DNA of 64,000 bases from Bacteroides mediterraneensis (GCF_016900355.1 NZ_JACJKA010000004.1:62001-126000); one strand, 5' to 3'; shown: positions 27,543-36,639, counted from the first letter of the stretch. Notes: generated from the letters alone by a model not told the origin. Made by a program: numbers and translations.

Positions 27543-28637
27543 TCAATTCCATACTACTGTTCCTTCAGCAATTGTCCAAGATTTAACAGTAACATAAGCT
27601 ATTACATGGATATCTTCACCACCTTGCCAACCTTGACCAATCGCTTCATCAGGAATTGCAAGAGATTTCACCTGATAAATGTAACCTGCTGGAAATTTTG
27701 TAATATTACCTTCTCCGTTAACTCCGAAAGCAGTAGCATATTGACTTGAATTTGCTGTCAATTTATAATTTTTCACAGTAGCATAACCCACGCGCTCTGG
27801 ATTCCATGCAATCACTCCTCCACCAGTTAGATTACTCTTAATACTAATGTTACTAAAACAAACTTTCAGAATAGGAAGATCTCCACTCTCAATAGGAGCA
27901 ATATTATAAGCATAGCACTGATTATTTTCAGGCCATGAGGGAGTCCAACCGGTATCAGCAGAACCTGTAGCCTCAGTAAAGTCTTCATTAATAGTATTAC
28001 TCATCGAATTGCTTGCATCCCACTCTTCAACCTGAGTAACATTCGTAACACCATCTAAAATCACGCCATCAATTTTTATAGTTTGGAATATACAGTCTTT
28101 CCCCTCAGTATCTACATGAGCAATACCGCCAAACTCTAAACGAGCCATTGTATGTGCTGGTTCCAAAGTTACTTTGTATTCATCAATACCATCCGTGTCT
28201 GTATCACCTTGATTTACAAATGTAGTTGAAGATGCATATAAAGGTTCTGCCAATCCTGCAGCCATAAATTCACTAGAAGTCCATCCAGATGACTTATCCG
28301 TATTGATATAGACTTCCATCTTTGACGGATTACGAACACCCGTAAATTGAAATTCATTCACAGCATCTAATAAATCTTGACGGCTATCATAATCGCCCAA
28401 GTTAAAAGTCTTTTCACTTCCTCCTGTCTGAGCAGTCAGAACCAATCTAATACGATTCAAGGTCACATCAGTTGATGCCGTATAGCCAGCAACAGCACGA
28501 CTTAATGCAGGATCACTAATCTTTACACCAACAACTGCATTACCCTGCACACCTCCATTTTCATTTACATCTTCATTAGAGCATGCGAACAAACCCAAGC
28601 CCGCAAATGCCAAAAATAAACCTTTAGAAAATTTCAT
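27543..28637 (-). CDS. Major fimbrial subunit, Mfa1/FimA-like lipoprotein
   Basis: A 364-residue predicted lipoprotein (LGLFAC, then SNEDVNENGG). Its mature N-domain (VVGVKISDPALSRAV), the linked two-domain beta layout and the C-terminal VKSWTIAEGTVVWN resemble major type V pilins, which are exported as lipoproteins, trimmed near an Arg or Lys by an outer-membrane protease and polymerised by strand exchange. A basic residue for trimming could be the Arg in ALSRAV; this is inference. The high position in the operon and the hairpin after it fit a highly expressed shaft subunit. Confidence 0.85.
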   Translation of the reverse strand: MKFSKGLFLAFAGLGLFACSNEDVNENGGVQGNAVVGVKISDPALSRAVAGYTASTDVTLNRIRLVLTAQTGGSEKTFNLGDYDSRQDLLDAVNEFQFTGVRNPSKMEVYINTDKSSGWTSSEFMAAGLAEPLYASSTTFVNQGDTDTDGIDEYKVTLEPAHTMARLEFGGIAHVDTEGKDCIFQTIKIDGVILDGVTNVTQVEEWDASNSMSNTINEDFTEATGSADTGWTPSWPENNQCYAYNIAPIESGDLPILKVCFSNISIKSNLTGGGVIAWNPERVGYATVKNYKLTANSSQYATAFGVNGEGNITKFPAGYIYQVKSLAIPDEAIGQGWQGGEDIHVIAYVTVKSWTIAEGTVVWN

Positions 28638-28689
28638 AATCCATAAAATTTAAATTACACATATTCTTTTCTTATTCTCTATCCTGCTT

Positions 28690-30153
28690 TTATTCTGCCA
28701 TATATTCCATATACTGCTTCAGCTGCGACAGATTCTCCCCTGCTTGCGGATAGCCCTTGGCCTGGGCCTCGGAGAAAGCCTGCACGGCTTTTTCCAGCTC
28801 GCCTGCCTTAATATAAACCACTCCCCTCATGTTCAACAGTTCCCCTTCGGCCGGCGCATTGTCCAGCAGGCGGATGGCTTCGTCTGTGCGGTTAGCTTCC
28901 ATCAGGGCCAGTGCGGCATTATTTACGGCCGTCACATCGTTCGGATAAGCCTGTGCACCGCGCACCAAGCAATCTACGTATTCAGGACTCCCCTTTCCAT
29001 AACTGTCGGCCACCTGCTGAATCTCGCTCACGCTCATCAGTTCCGGATGGGTCTTGATCATCTCCCTGCCTTCGGCCACGGTGAAATGACGCACGTTGTA
29101 TTCTATACGGTATTCGTTGCGACGGACTGCCGGATACATCTCGTTCAGCAAACGCTGATAGATTTCAGGCGGTACCAGCGCTTTCAACTGCTCTTCGCAC
29201 GCATCCTTGTCGTCTCCGCAGTGATCAATGATAGCCAATACTTCTTCACTCTTCAGCAGTTTAGGGTGCTTCACCACCTCCTCGCGCAAGCCAACCCAGT
29301 CTTCACCCTTCCAGTCTACATGGTACACCTGCGGATCCACCTCTTTCAGGTCATCCTTCATGTACTCCGTAAAGGCCCTGGCACGGCGTTCAGACAGCTT
29401 CATGTTGTAATCGAAAGTTCCTTCCGGTGAGGCATAACCCGTCACGTAAATGCCCGTAATGGTCAAATCGTTATTGTTTTCCACCAACGCAATGGAGTTG
29501 CGCACCGTATCCAGTTCCGCCCGATTGTTCTTATACCTCGGATCGATGCGGTGGCTGTCCTGACGGAACTGCAGACGGGCAGACCGTGTTTCAGAACGGC
29601 GCTTCACCATCTCTTCTTTCGGCTGGATAAACGGAGAATAGTAAGCCGGATTCATCGGTGGGAAAATATCGCCCGTAGTGGCCGTTTCATCCCCGTCATT
29701 ACACTGGGCACAGCCTGTCACATAGCCCCGAAGCTGAAGATTGCCCCCAATCATCCAGCGCTTGAAGGGAACGGATGCATCGTAATCGAGAGTCTGGGAC
29801 GTACCGTTCTTGCGGCGCACTTTCGCCACAGCCCCCGGATGGAGGTCAGTATGTTCAAAAGCCTCCGTACGCTGCTGCACCTTGTCGCGCACCTTTCCGT
29901 TCACCACAAAAGAAGGCAGCTCCTGCTCCTGCGTTCCGTCGACAGAAAGAATCACCGGTACCACGCACAGCGAATGCTGGTTCTTGATGTCCAGCTCGTC
30001 CAGACTCACCGTCATCTTCACACGGGCCTGACGGTCGGCTGTCTTTGCCACTTCGCGGTCCACAATCTTGATTTCACTCAAATAAGAAGTCTGGCCCCAC
30101 ACGGGAATGCCGGCAGCCAGCACAAATACGAGAGAGATAATATATTTTTTCAT
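28690..30153 (-). CDS. DUF3868/OmpA-like outer-membrane-associated protein with TPR-like end
   Basis: A 487-residue secreted protein. Signal peptide to VWG, then mature Gln (QTSYLSE). The N-terminal DUF3868-type region is followed by an OmpA-like peptidoglycan-binding-type region (VTGYASPEGTFDYNMKLSERR) and C-terminal TPR-like helices (about residues 390-485). I prefer the start at 30153 because a GGAGG motif stands 8 bases before that ATG and the signal peptide starts there; 30171 is an in-frame alternative overlapping the upstream stop. Such genes sit in front of Bacteroidales fimbrial subunit genes. Confidence 0.88.
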   Translation of the reverse strand: MKKYIISLVFVLAAGIPVWGQTSYLSEIKIVDREVAKTADRQARVKMTVSLDELDIKNQHSLCVVPVILSVDGTQEQELPSFVVNGKVRDKVQQRTEAFEHTDLHPGAVAKVRRKNGTSQTLDYDASVPFKRWMIGGNLQLRGYVTGCAQCNDGDETATTGDIFPPMNPAYYSPFIQPKEEMVKRRSETRSARLQFRQDSHRIDPRYKNNRAELDTVRNSIALVENNNDLTITGIYVTGYASPEGTFDYNMKLSERRARAFTEYMKDDLKEVDPQVYHVDWKGEDWVGLREEVVKHPKLLKSEEVLAIIDHCGDDKDACEEQLKALVPPEIYQRLLNEMYPAVRRNEYRIEYNVRHFTVAEGREMIKTHPELMSVSEIQQVADSYGKGSPEYVDCLVRGAQAYPNDVTAVNNAALALMEANRTDEAIRLLDNAPAEGELLNMRGVVYIKAGELEKAVQAFSEAQAKGYPQAGENLSQLKQYMEYMAE

Positions 30154-30167
30154 CCTGCGTTCCTCCA

Positions 30168-30728
30168 TCATTTAATTATATAAATCAAGGATATGGCTGC
30201 CTTGGTCAGGCCGAAATAATCTTTCTTGTCGCTTCCGCGCCATTCCCCGCAATGCGGACAGTCGTACTGGTCGTAGTTGGCACGTATCCACCCGGCTCCG
30301 ATTTCCAGCCCCAAGTTCCAGTGTTTGGACAGCACAAACTGATAACCGTAACCGATACCGGCTCCGTACATACCCCCCTGATAACGGTAATCCTTAAAAG
30401 AAGGGAAAATCTTGAGATCCATATTTGCCACATTAAATTGTCCGCCCAATGCATGAAGTGCCAGGAAATGCCCGTTAAACGCTTCACAGAACCAGTAACG
30501 CACCTCGGGCTGCACCAGCCAGTGTCTCATCTTGCGGTCGTTTCCCAAATTGAAAGGATTGTAATTACCCGACAAATCAATGGTCCACTTCGGAGCTACG
30601 CGAAACTCTGTACCAAGATTCAACGTAGTAGTCACGTCATAAAGCAGGTTTGTTTTCACGGCTATTTTCTGAGCAGAGCCCCCTAAGCAAACAAACAGAA
30701 ATATCATCCACAGAAAAAATCTTTTCAT
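30168..30728 (-). CDS. DUF3575 family protein
   Basis: A 186-residue exported protein. The signal peptide ends in GSA followed by Gln (QKIAVKTNLLYD), which fits the Bacteroidetes preference for Gln after signal peptidase I cleavage. The remainder has beta-barrel-like alternation (GGMYGAGIGYGYQF, NLGLEIGAGW) and a CPHC pair. It probably is a small outer-membrane barrel that pairs with the following OmpA-like protein. It is the first gene of the fimbrial transcript, with a -7 box at 30771-30778. Confidence 0.9.
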   Translation of the reverse strand: MKRFFLWMIFLFVCLGGSAQKIAVKTNLLYDVTTTLNLGTEFRVAPKWTIDLSGNYNPFNLGNDRKMRHWLVQPEVRYWFCEAFNGHFLALHALGGQFNVANMDLKIFPSFKDYRYQGGMYGAGIGYGYQFVLSKHWNLGLEIGAGWIRANYDQYDCPHCGEWRGSDKKDYFGLTKAAISLIYIIK

Positions 30729-30770
30729 AGTAAGAATACCTTAACCTTTATACTCATTTCATTTCGGCTA

Positions 30771-30778
30771 CAAAAATA
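30771..30778 (-). promoter_or_regulatory. Predicted -7 box for the fimbrial operon
   Basis: The minus strand reads TATTTTTG (full consensus), 42 bases before the DUF3575 start codon. No flanking inverted repeats that would suggest an invertible promoter are seen. Confidence 0.45.
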
Positions 30779-30829
30779 TATACAAATTATATACAGCGAA
30801 AAGCTAAGAATTCCCATATAATCACAACA

Positions 30830-30870
30830 AATTCCCATTTTGTCAAGAACATTCTTACAAAATGGGAATT
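30830..30870 (-). terminator. Perfect 14-pair hairpin after the fimbrial regulator gene
   Basis: AATTCCCATTTTGT (30830-30843) pairs with ACAAAATGGGAATT (30857-30870). A third partial copy, GAATTCCCAT, lies just upstream near 30809. The T tract on the minus strand is weak (TTTGTTG), so this could be a terminator or a regulatory inverted repeat in front of the fimbrial promoter. Confidence 0.6.
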
Positions 30871-30930
30871 CTTTATAATAGTCTATTCATCAAATAGAAA
30901 TGACCAATTTACGTATGATTCTATCCACAT

Positions 30931-32577
30931 TCAAGACAAAGTTTTACGGAAACTGTTGGGGCTGATGCCGTATTTGTCTTTAAACAAGCGATAAAAAGTA
31001 GAAATGCGAGGAAGGGCACTTTCTTCGGCCACTTTATTAATACTCCAGTCTGGATGTTCGCGAAACAAAGTGACCGAATGTTCCAGACGAAGGTCATTGA
31101 GATAAGTGCTCAGGTTATTGGAGGTAAACTTTTTCAAAATGGCAGCAAAACGATTTCGATCCACTCCCATCAGCTGCGCATAATCATCTCTTCCTAACTG
31201 ATAATTCAAATACAGTTTCTGCTCCTTTACCTGCCAGTCGAATCTGAAAAACAGCTGCTCATCTGTATCTTTCCCCTCTCTCTCTTCTTCCTTCCATTCC
31301 AGTTCACTTTCTACTGACTGGATTTCACTGCGCTGGTTGTCCAATTGCAAAACCAGCTCTGCCATTTTCCGGTTTTTCCGACGAATCACGCGCAGCGTAC
31401 GCCAAAGACCGCCAAACAAGACCAGCAACACCAACGTCACAACCAACAAAGCGGAAATGACATAGCGCTGGACCTTCAGCTCATAATCGGCCTTTTCCAA
31501 CCGATATTGACGGGCCACCGCTTCCGTCACATCTGCCAACTGGAATATCTGGCTGCGCTCACGGTTAGTAGCCATCTGCTGGGAAATCTGATGCACCTGA
31601 AGCATCGCAAGATACGCATGTACATAATCTCCCAAGGCACGGTAGGCCTGACTACTCTGCTCCAGTGTTCGAAGACGCATGAGATTCAGTGAATCGGCTT
31701 CACTCACCAGACCCAGATAGGCCTCGTTATGGCGCAACACCTCCTCGTAACGACCCACCTTCAACAAATAATTGTTTATCTCAAGCATCCCTCTCTGGGT
31801 CTTGGAAAAATTGGTTGCATAGAATTTACTGAGATAAGCCTCAGACAGCCCACCTTTTTTCAGCTTATAAGCCAGATAAGCCATCTTACTGTAGAAGAAA
31901 CCTTTCTGCCGGTCCAGCACATGGGCATCTTCGGTCAGGCATTTCTCCCATGCGGCAAGCACTTCTTCCCGACGCTGACCGACCTCCCAAGCCTTCTGCA
32001 ACTGATTATCCGTGATATAATAGGACATCAGGTAACCCATGCTGTCGGAAAGCAAGAGATAATCTTCCTGCGTCCTAGCTTCCGAAAGCAATGCCACAGC
32101 CTCTGTGACGCATTCATAGCTTTTAGGCAGGATTCCCATCTTACGGTAAAGGTCGCCCTCCAGCTGCAGCATACTGGCCTGCAGGCCCAAATTATGGCAC
32201 TTCAAGGCATAACTTTTTCCTGCAGCTATCACCTTGGCTGCCTCTTTTAACTGAAAGGACATGATGGATGACTTGGCCCACAGCGTATACGCATAAGGAA
32301 GCAATACTGTATCCCGCTGCAGGCCTTTTGTCTCGAACGCACGCCGCACATAATACACGGACATGTAATACTGTGACTGTGTGTGATAGGACAAAGCCCG
32401 CAAATAATCTATCTGATAGGAAGAATAGGCCGAATCAGTCTCCAGACTATCCAGCGATGCTAACGAGCCCAAAGGGTCGTAGGCTATCCTCTCGCGCATA
32501 TCATCAAAAGATAACGCTGCCCCGTGAAGAAAGGTAATGAACAAACCCAACCAAATACAAACTATAAACCGCTTCAT
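30931..32577 (-). CDS. Membrane-bound TPR/AraC-type transcriptional regulator of the fimbrial locus
   Basis: A 548-residue protein. Seen: signal or anchor sequence at the N-terminus, TPR-like helices across residues 30-370 (ALSYHTQSQYYMSVYYVRRA and similar), a membrane segment near 375-395 (VISALLVVTLVLLVLFGG), a coiled coil, then an AraC-like helix-turn-helix (SINKVAEESALPRISTFYRL, KYGISPNSFRKTL). It has no kinase or receiver. The layout implies a periplasmic sensor that controls transcription from the membrane. Its place directly upstream of the fimbrial genes, same strand, suggests that they are its target. Confidence 0.88.
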   Translation of the reverse strand: MKRFIVCIWLGLFITFLHGAALSFDDMRERIAYDPLGSLASLDSLETDSAYSSYQIDYLRALSYHTQSQYYMSVYYVRRAFETKGLQRDTVLLPYAYTLWAKSSIMSFQLKEAAKVIAAGKSYALKCHNLGLQASMLQLEGDLYRKMGILPKSYECVTEAVALLSEARTQEDYLLLSDSMGYLMSYYITDNQLQKAWEVGQRREEVLAAWEKCLTEDAHVLDRQKGFFYSKMAYLAYKLKKGGLSEAYLSKFYATNFSKTQRGMLEINNYLLKVGRYEEVLRHNEAYLGLVSEADSLNLMRLRTLEQSSQAYRALGDYVHAYLAMLQVHQISQQMATNRERSQIFQLADVTEAVARQYRLEKADYELKVQRYVISALLVVTLVLLVLFGGLWRTLRVIRRKNRKMAELVLQLDNQRSEIQSVESELEWKEEEREGKDTDEQLFFRFDWQVKEQKLYLNYQLGRDDYAQLMGVDRNRFAAILKKFTSNNLSTYLNDLRLEHSVTLFREHPDWSINKVAEESALPRISTFYRLFKDKYGISPNSFRKTLS

Positions 32578-32644
32578 AAATCCCCAGTTTTATATAAAGC
32601 TGCCTCGAAAATACCAACTTTTTCTTTTTCTACAAAAAAACGGG

Positions 32645-32711
32645 CAAAAAAAATGGGAGAACGCTTTCTCCCAACCTTGTTAACCTTAAATCTAATACTA
32701 TGAAAAAAATC
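32645..32711 (-). ncRNA. Candidate short RNA or attenuated leader ending in a strong terminator
   Basis: On the minus strand a good promoter (32718-32749) is followed after about 40 bases by an 8-pair stem, TGGGAGAA (32654-32661) with TTCTCCCA (32666-32673), and then a run of eight T residues. The expected transcript is about 65 bases. It ends about 70 bases before the fimbrial regulator, for which I find no other promoter, so it could be an attenuator. I do not recognise an RNA family. Confidence 0.5.
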
Positions 32712-32717
32712 ACGTTG

Positions 32718-32749
32718 CAAATGTAAGAATAACACTTATTCTGTGCAAG
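32718..32749 (-). promoter_or_regulatory. Predicted promoter (-33 and -7) upstream of the fimbrial regulator
   Basis: The minus strand reads CTTG (32749-32746), 20 bases, then TACATTTG (32725-32718). Both boxes and the spacing fit the Bacteroides housekeeping promoter. Confidence 0.65.
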
Positions 32750-32803
32750 TATTCACACCTTGATTTTCAGCTTTTTAAAACTATTTAGCAATAGAAAAAA
32801 ACA

Positions 32804-32838
32804 ATTCGCCCCGAAACACTTTCTGCTCCGGGGCGAAT
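32804..32838 (-). terminator. Intrinsic terminator of the sdh/frd operon
   Basis: A ten-pair GC-rich stem, ATTCGCCCCG (32804-32813) with CGGGGCGAAT (32829-32838), is followed on the minus strand by seven T residues. Confidence 0.9.
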
Positions 32839-32865
32839 CTTGGTTTATTCAGGAATAGTTGACAA

Positions 32866-33621
32866 TTAGTCTTTCAGTTTGGCCTTGATGAAATCGCGGT
32901 TCAAACGAGCGATGTTGCTGATAGAAACGCATTTCGGGCATTCTGCTTCGCATGCACGGGTGTTGGTACAGTTACCGAAGCCCAGTTCGTCCATCTTGGC
33001 AATCATGGCCTTTGCACGGCGCAAAGCTTCCGGCTTACCTTGAGGCAACAGGTTCAACTGGCTCACCTTGGCAGAAACGAACAGCATGGCTGAACCGTTC
33101 TTGCAAGCAGCTACACAGGCACCGCAACCGATACAAGTAGCGGCATCCATGGCTTCGTCAGCAATAGGCTTCGGAATCAGGATGGCGTTGGCGTCCTGAG
33201 GAGCACCTGTACGCACGCTGATGAAACCACCTGCCTGCATGATTTTATCGTAAGCCGAACGGTCTACCATCAAGTCCTTGATAACCGGGAAACCGGCAGA
33301 ACGCCACGGTTCTACAGTGATTACATCGCCGTCATTGAAACGACGCATGTAGATCTGGCAGGTAGTAGCACCTTTTGCAGGTCCGTGAGGATGTCCGTTG
33401 ATGTACAAAGAACACATACCGCAGATACCTTCACGACAGTCATGGTCGAATACAATCGGTTCTTTTCCTGATTCAATCAGCTGTTCGTTCAAGATATCCA
33501 GCATTTCCAGGAAAGAAGTATCGCCCGGGATATCCTTCATCTGGAATGTATCGAAATGACCTTTTTCCTTAGGTCCGTTCTGACGCCAAATTTTCAGCGT
33601 AAATGATATATTTTTATCCAT
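32866..33621 (-). CDS. frdB: Succinate dehydrogenase/fumarate reductase iron-sulfur subunit
   Basis: A 251-residue electron-transfer subunit that passes electrons between the flavoprotein and the membrane quinone site. Seen: [2Fe-2S] cysteines [12 protein letters not shown], [4Fe-4S] group [15 protein letters not shown] and a further cysteine group [15 protein letters not shown] for the [3Fe-4S] cluster. In gut Bacteroides this complex works mainly as fumarate reductase in anaerobic respiration. Last gene of a three-gene minus-strand operon. Confidence 0.97.
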   Translation of the reverse strand: MDKNISFTLKIWRQNGPKEKGHFDTFQMKDIPGDTSFLEMLDILNEQLIESGKEPIVFDHDCREGICGMCSLYINGHPHGPAKGATTCQIYMRRFNDGDVITVEPWRSAGFPVIKDLMVDRSAYDKIMQAGGFISVRTGAPQDANAILIPKPIADEAMDAATCIGCGACVAACKNGSAMLFVSAKVSQLNLLPQGKPEALRRAKAMIAKMDELGFGNCTNTRACEAECPKCVSISNIARLNRDFIKAKLKD

Positions 33622-33656
33622 TTTACTTAGATTCTTTAATTGTTTAACTTCACTGA

Positions 33657-35639
33657 TTAGCTCTTGTAGTTACGAGTCTGTACTTTGATAGCTTCGTAAA
33701 CCAGCGGTTCTTTGTACAATACCGGAGCCTTGTCGTCGCTTCCCTGGTATTCCCAGCAAGCTACGTAGAAGAAGTGTTCGTCATCACGTTTTGCTTCACC
33801 TTCTTCTGTCTGGTATTCTTCACGGAAGTGACCACCGCAAGATTCGTTACGGTTCAATGCATCGTAAGCAATCAGCTCACCCATTGTGATGAAGTCGTTC
33901 AGACGGATAGCCTTATCCAGCTCGATGTTCATGCCTTCCTTAGAACCCGGGATGAACAGTTCAGTTTCGAATTCCTTACGGATTTCTTTCAACTTAGCCA
34001 GACCAGTCTTCAAGCCTTCTGCCGTACGTCCCATTCCGACGTATTCCCACATTACACGACCCAATTCCTTGTGGATAGAATCAACTGACTTCTTACCCTT
34101 GATGTTCATCAGGTGATCAATCTTCGCTTTCACAGCGTTTTCTGCCTCTTCAAATTCAGGCAGGTCAGTAGAGAAGCGAGGAACCGTAATCTGGTCAGCC
34201 AGGTAGTTCTGGATAGTGTAAGGCAATACGAAGTAACCGTCGGCCAGACCCTGCATCAATGCAGAAGCACCCAGACGGTTGGCACCGTGGTCAGAGAAGT
34301 TACATTCACCGATGGCGAACAGACCCTTGATGGTAGTCTGCAATTCGTAGTCTACCCAGATACCACCCATAGTATAGTGGATAGCCGGATAAATCATCAT
34401 CGGATTATAATATTTCACGCCATTGATTTCTTTTCCTACTTCACCCGGATTGACGTCAGTGATTTCTTCGTACATATCGAAGAGGTTACCGTAACGCTGA
34501 CGAACTACATCCAAGCCCAGACGTTCGATACATTCAGAGAAGTCCAGGTAAACAGCCAGACCGGTGTTGTTTACACCATAACCGTGGTCGCAACGTTCCT
34601 TGGCAGCACGTGAAGCAACGTCACGCGGAACCAGGTTACCGAATGCCGGATAACGACGTTCCAAGTAGTAGTCACGGTCTTCTTCAGGGATATCGGTCGG
34701 CTTCATGGTACCAGCCTGCAATGCTTTGGCATCTTCCAGTTTCTTCGGAACCCAGATACGACCATCGTTACGCAGAGACTCAGACATCAAAGTCAGCTTA
34801 GACTGCTTGTCACCGTGTACCGGAATACAGGTCGGGTGAATCTGTACGTAAGCCGGGTTAGCAAACAAGGCACCTTTACGGTAGCAAGACATGGCAGCTG
34901 TACAGTTACAAGCCATTGCGTTGGTAGACAGGAAGTAAGTGTTACCGTAACCACCGGTAGCAATAACTACTGCATGAGCAGCGAAGCGTTCCAATTTACC
35001 AGTTACCAGGTTCTTGGCAATGATACCGCGGGCACGACCGCCGATGAGGACGATGTCTTCCATTTCATAACGAGTGTACAGTTTTACAGTACCTGCACCT
35101 ACCTGACGGCTCAATGCAGAGTAAGCACCCAACAACAGCTGCTGACCAGTCTGACCTTTGGCATAGAAAGTACGTGATACCTGTGCACCACCGAATGAAC
35201 GGTTAGCCAGTGTACCACCGTATTCACGAGCGAAAGGAACACCCTGTGCCACGCACTGGTCGATGATGTTGTTTGACACTTCGGCCAGACGGTATACGTT
35301 AGCTTCACGTGCACGGTAGTCACCACCTTTCACTGTATCATAGAACAGACGGTAGATAGAGTCACCATCGTTCTGGTAGTTTTTGGCTGCGTTGATACCA
35401 CCCTGTGCAGCGATAGAGTGTGCACGACGCGGAGAATCCTGGATACAGAAGTTGAATACGCGGAATCCCATTTCACCGAGAGAAGCAGCTGCAGAAGCAC
35501 CTGCCAAACCAGTACCTACTACGATGATGTCCAGACGACGTTTGTTAGCCGGGTTCACCAGTTTCTGGTGAGCTTTATAATTGGTCCATTTCTCAGCTAT
35601 CGGGCCTTCAGGAATCTTAGAATCAAGTATCTTAGTCAT
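33657..35639 (-). CDS. frdA: Succinate dehydrogenase/fumarate reductase flavoprotein subunit
   Basis: A 660-residue FAD-bearing catalytic subunit. Seen: dinucleotide motif [20 protein letters not shown], the covalent-flavin histidine region [28 protein letters not shown], substrate-binding [11 protein letters not shown], and [17 protein letters not shown]. It interconverts succinate and fumarate. It lies 35 bases upstream of the iron-sulfur subunit gene and downstream of the cytochrome gene. Codon use is strongly biased, consistent with high expression. Confidence 0.98.
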   Translation of the reverse strand: MTKILDSKIPEGPIAEKWTNYKAHQKLVNPANKRRLDIIVVGTGLAGASAAASLGEMGFRVFNFCIQDSPRRAHSIAAQGGINAAKNYQNDGDSIYRLFYDTVKGGDYRAREANVYRLAEVSNNIIDQCVAQGVPFAREYGGTLANRSFGGAQVSRTFYAKGQTGQQLLLGAYSALSRQVGAGTVKLYTRYEMEDIVLIGGRARGIIAKNLVTGKLERFAAHAVVIATGGYGNTYFLSTNAMACNCTAAMSCYRKGALFANPAYVQIHPTCIPVHGDKQSKLTLMSESLRNDGRIWVPKKLEDAKALQAGTMKPTDIPEEDRDYYLERRYPAFGNLVPRDVASRAAKERCDHGYGVNNTGLAVYLDFSECIERLGLDVVRQRYGNLFDMYEEITDVNPGEVGKEINGVKYYNPMMIYPAIHYTMGGIWVDYELQTTIKGLFAIGECNFSDHGANRLGASALMQGLADGYFVLPYTIQNYLADQITVPRFSTDLPEFEEAENAVKAKIDHLMNIKGKKSVDSIHKELGRVMWEYVGMGRTAEGLKTGLAKLKEIRKEFETELFIPGSKEGMNIELDKAIRLNDFITMGELIAYDALNRNESCGGHFREEYQTEEGEAKRDDEHFFYVACWEYQGSDDKAPVLYKEPLVYEAIKVQTRNYKS

Positions 35640-35672
35640 AATGTTTTTTCTATTTAATCAGTTATACTTAAA

Positions 35673-36362
35673 TTAGCAAGCACCGCAACCCATCAAACTC
35701 TTGATGAAGAATACCACAGCTACCAGCATGAAGCACAGTACGATAATGGTAGAATAGATGTTAGAGATGCATTTCCAGCGGTTAATCCAGATGGTGTTGT
35801 TCCAACCCAGTGTCTGCATAGCGCTCCAGAAACCGTGAGTCAAGTGGAACCACAAGGCAATCAGCCAGATGATGTACAGTACAAAGAACACCGGATTAGA
35901 GAATGTCTGCAGGATGTAGCCATAACCGTCGGCTGCATCAAGACCTCCCATCATCGGGTTGCCTACAATTTCAGCAAACTGCATTTTGCTCCAGAAGTTC
36001 ACGAAGTGAAGAACCAGACCCAAAATTACGATGATACCCAGTACCAGCATGTTCTGAGAAGCCCATTCTACCGTTTTCGGTTTTGATGTCACTGCATAAC
36101 GTTCGTGACCGCGTGCGGCACGGTTCAGCATCGTCAGCCAGAAAGCGTAGATGATGTGAATTACAAACAGGGCAGCCAGTCCGACAGTAGCTACCAGTGC
36201 ATACCAGTTAGCGCCGAGGAACTCACAGACCATGTTGTATGCCTCGCCCGAGAACAATGCAACAAGGTTCATCGCCATGTGAAATGTCAGAAACAGGACA
36301 AGGGCGATACCTGTGACGCTCATCACCACTTTCCTTCCAATAGATGAATTACTTAACCACAT
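35673..36362 (-). CDS. sdhC: Succinate dehydrogenase/fumarate reductase cytochrome b subunit
   Basis: A 229-residue membrane protein with five hydrophobic segments, of the single-subunit cytochrome b558 type. Candidate haem-ligand histidines lie in FLTFHMAMNLVAL, FVIHIIYAF, LVLHFVNFW and FHLTHGFWSAMQ. It anchors the flavoprotein and iron-sulfur subunits to the inner membrane and exchanges electrons with menaquinone. First gene of the operon; a promoter with both boxes lies at 36432-36463. Confidence 0.95.
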   Translation of the reverse strand: MWLSNSSIGRKVVMSVTGIALVLFLTFHMAMNLVALFSGEAYNMVCEFLGANWYALVATVGLAALFVIHIIYAFWLTMLNRAARGHERYAVTSKPKTVEWASQNMLVLGIIVILGLVLHFVNFWSKMQFAEIVGNPMMGGLDAADGYGYILQTFSNPVFFVLYIIWLIALWFHLTHGFWSAMQTLGWNNTIWINRWKCISNIYSTIIVLCFMLVAVVFFIKSLMGCGAC

Positions 36363-36431
36363 AAATGATTGAATTTAAATTATTTAATTGTTAGAACTAT
36401 AAATTCGTACCCCACGGTCTAAATTATGATG

Positions 36432-36463
36432 CAAAATTAGAAGTTTTCTTCAGATAATACAAC
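36432..36463 (-). promoter_or_regulatory. Predicted promoter (-33 and -7) of the sdhC-frdAB operon
   Basis: The minus strand reads GTTG (36463-36460), 20 bases, then TAATTTTG (36439-36432). The start codon is about 70 bases downstream. Palindrome array B lies about 50 bases upstream of the -33 box. Confidence 0.65.
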
Positions 36464-36513
36464 AGATTATGGAAAAAATTCTGTAATCGGGAGCTGGATT
36501 CGGAGGTCTAAAA

Positions 36514-36639
36514 AAACGCAAGTGCGTTTGAAACAAAACGCCGAAGAGTTTTGATCCAAACGCACTTGCGTTTTAGGGAAAACGTCCTTGCGTTTTACTT
36601 GAAACGTACTTGCGTTTCAGGACAAACGCACTTGCGTTT
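36514..36639. repeat. Array B: six 16-bp near-palindromes at exact 22-bp spacing
   Basis: Units start at 36514, 36536, 36558, 36580, 36602 and 36624. Two are identical, AAACGCACTTGCGTTT (36558 and 36624). Others differ mainly in the centre, for example AAACGTACTTGCGTTT (36602). The array begins 8 bases after the ctpA stop codon on the minus strand. The last unit in that direction is followed by seven T residues, so it could also act as the ctpA terminator. Number of units, unit length and period equal those of array A. Confidence 0.96.

Noticed and set aside
30728-30931. Invertible promoter of the fimbrial operon.
   Set aside because: There is an inverted repeat, but its arms are only 13 bases apart and do not flank the promoter, and no site-specific recombinase gene is nearby.
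32700-32726. A tiny plus-strand frame MKKITLQM in front of the fimbrial regulator, resembling the start of a Bacteroides exported protein.
   Set aside because: Only eight codons, and it overlaps a well-formed minus-strand promoter. It could be a remnant of a gene start but nothing follows it.
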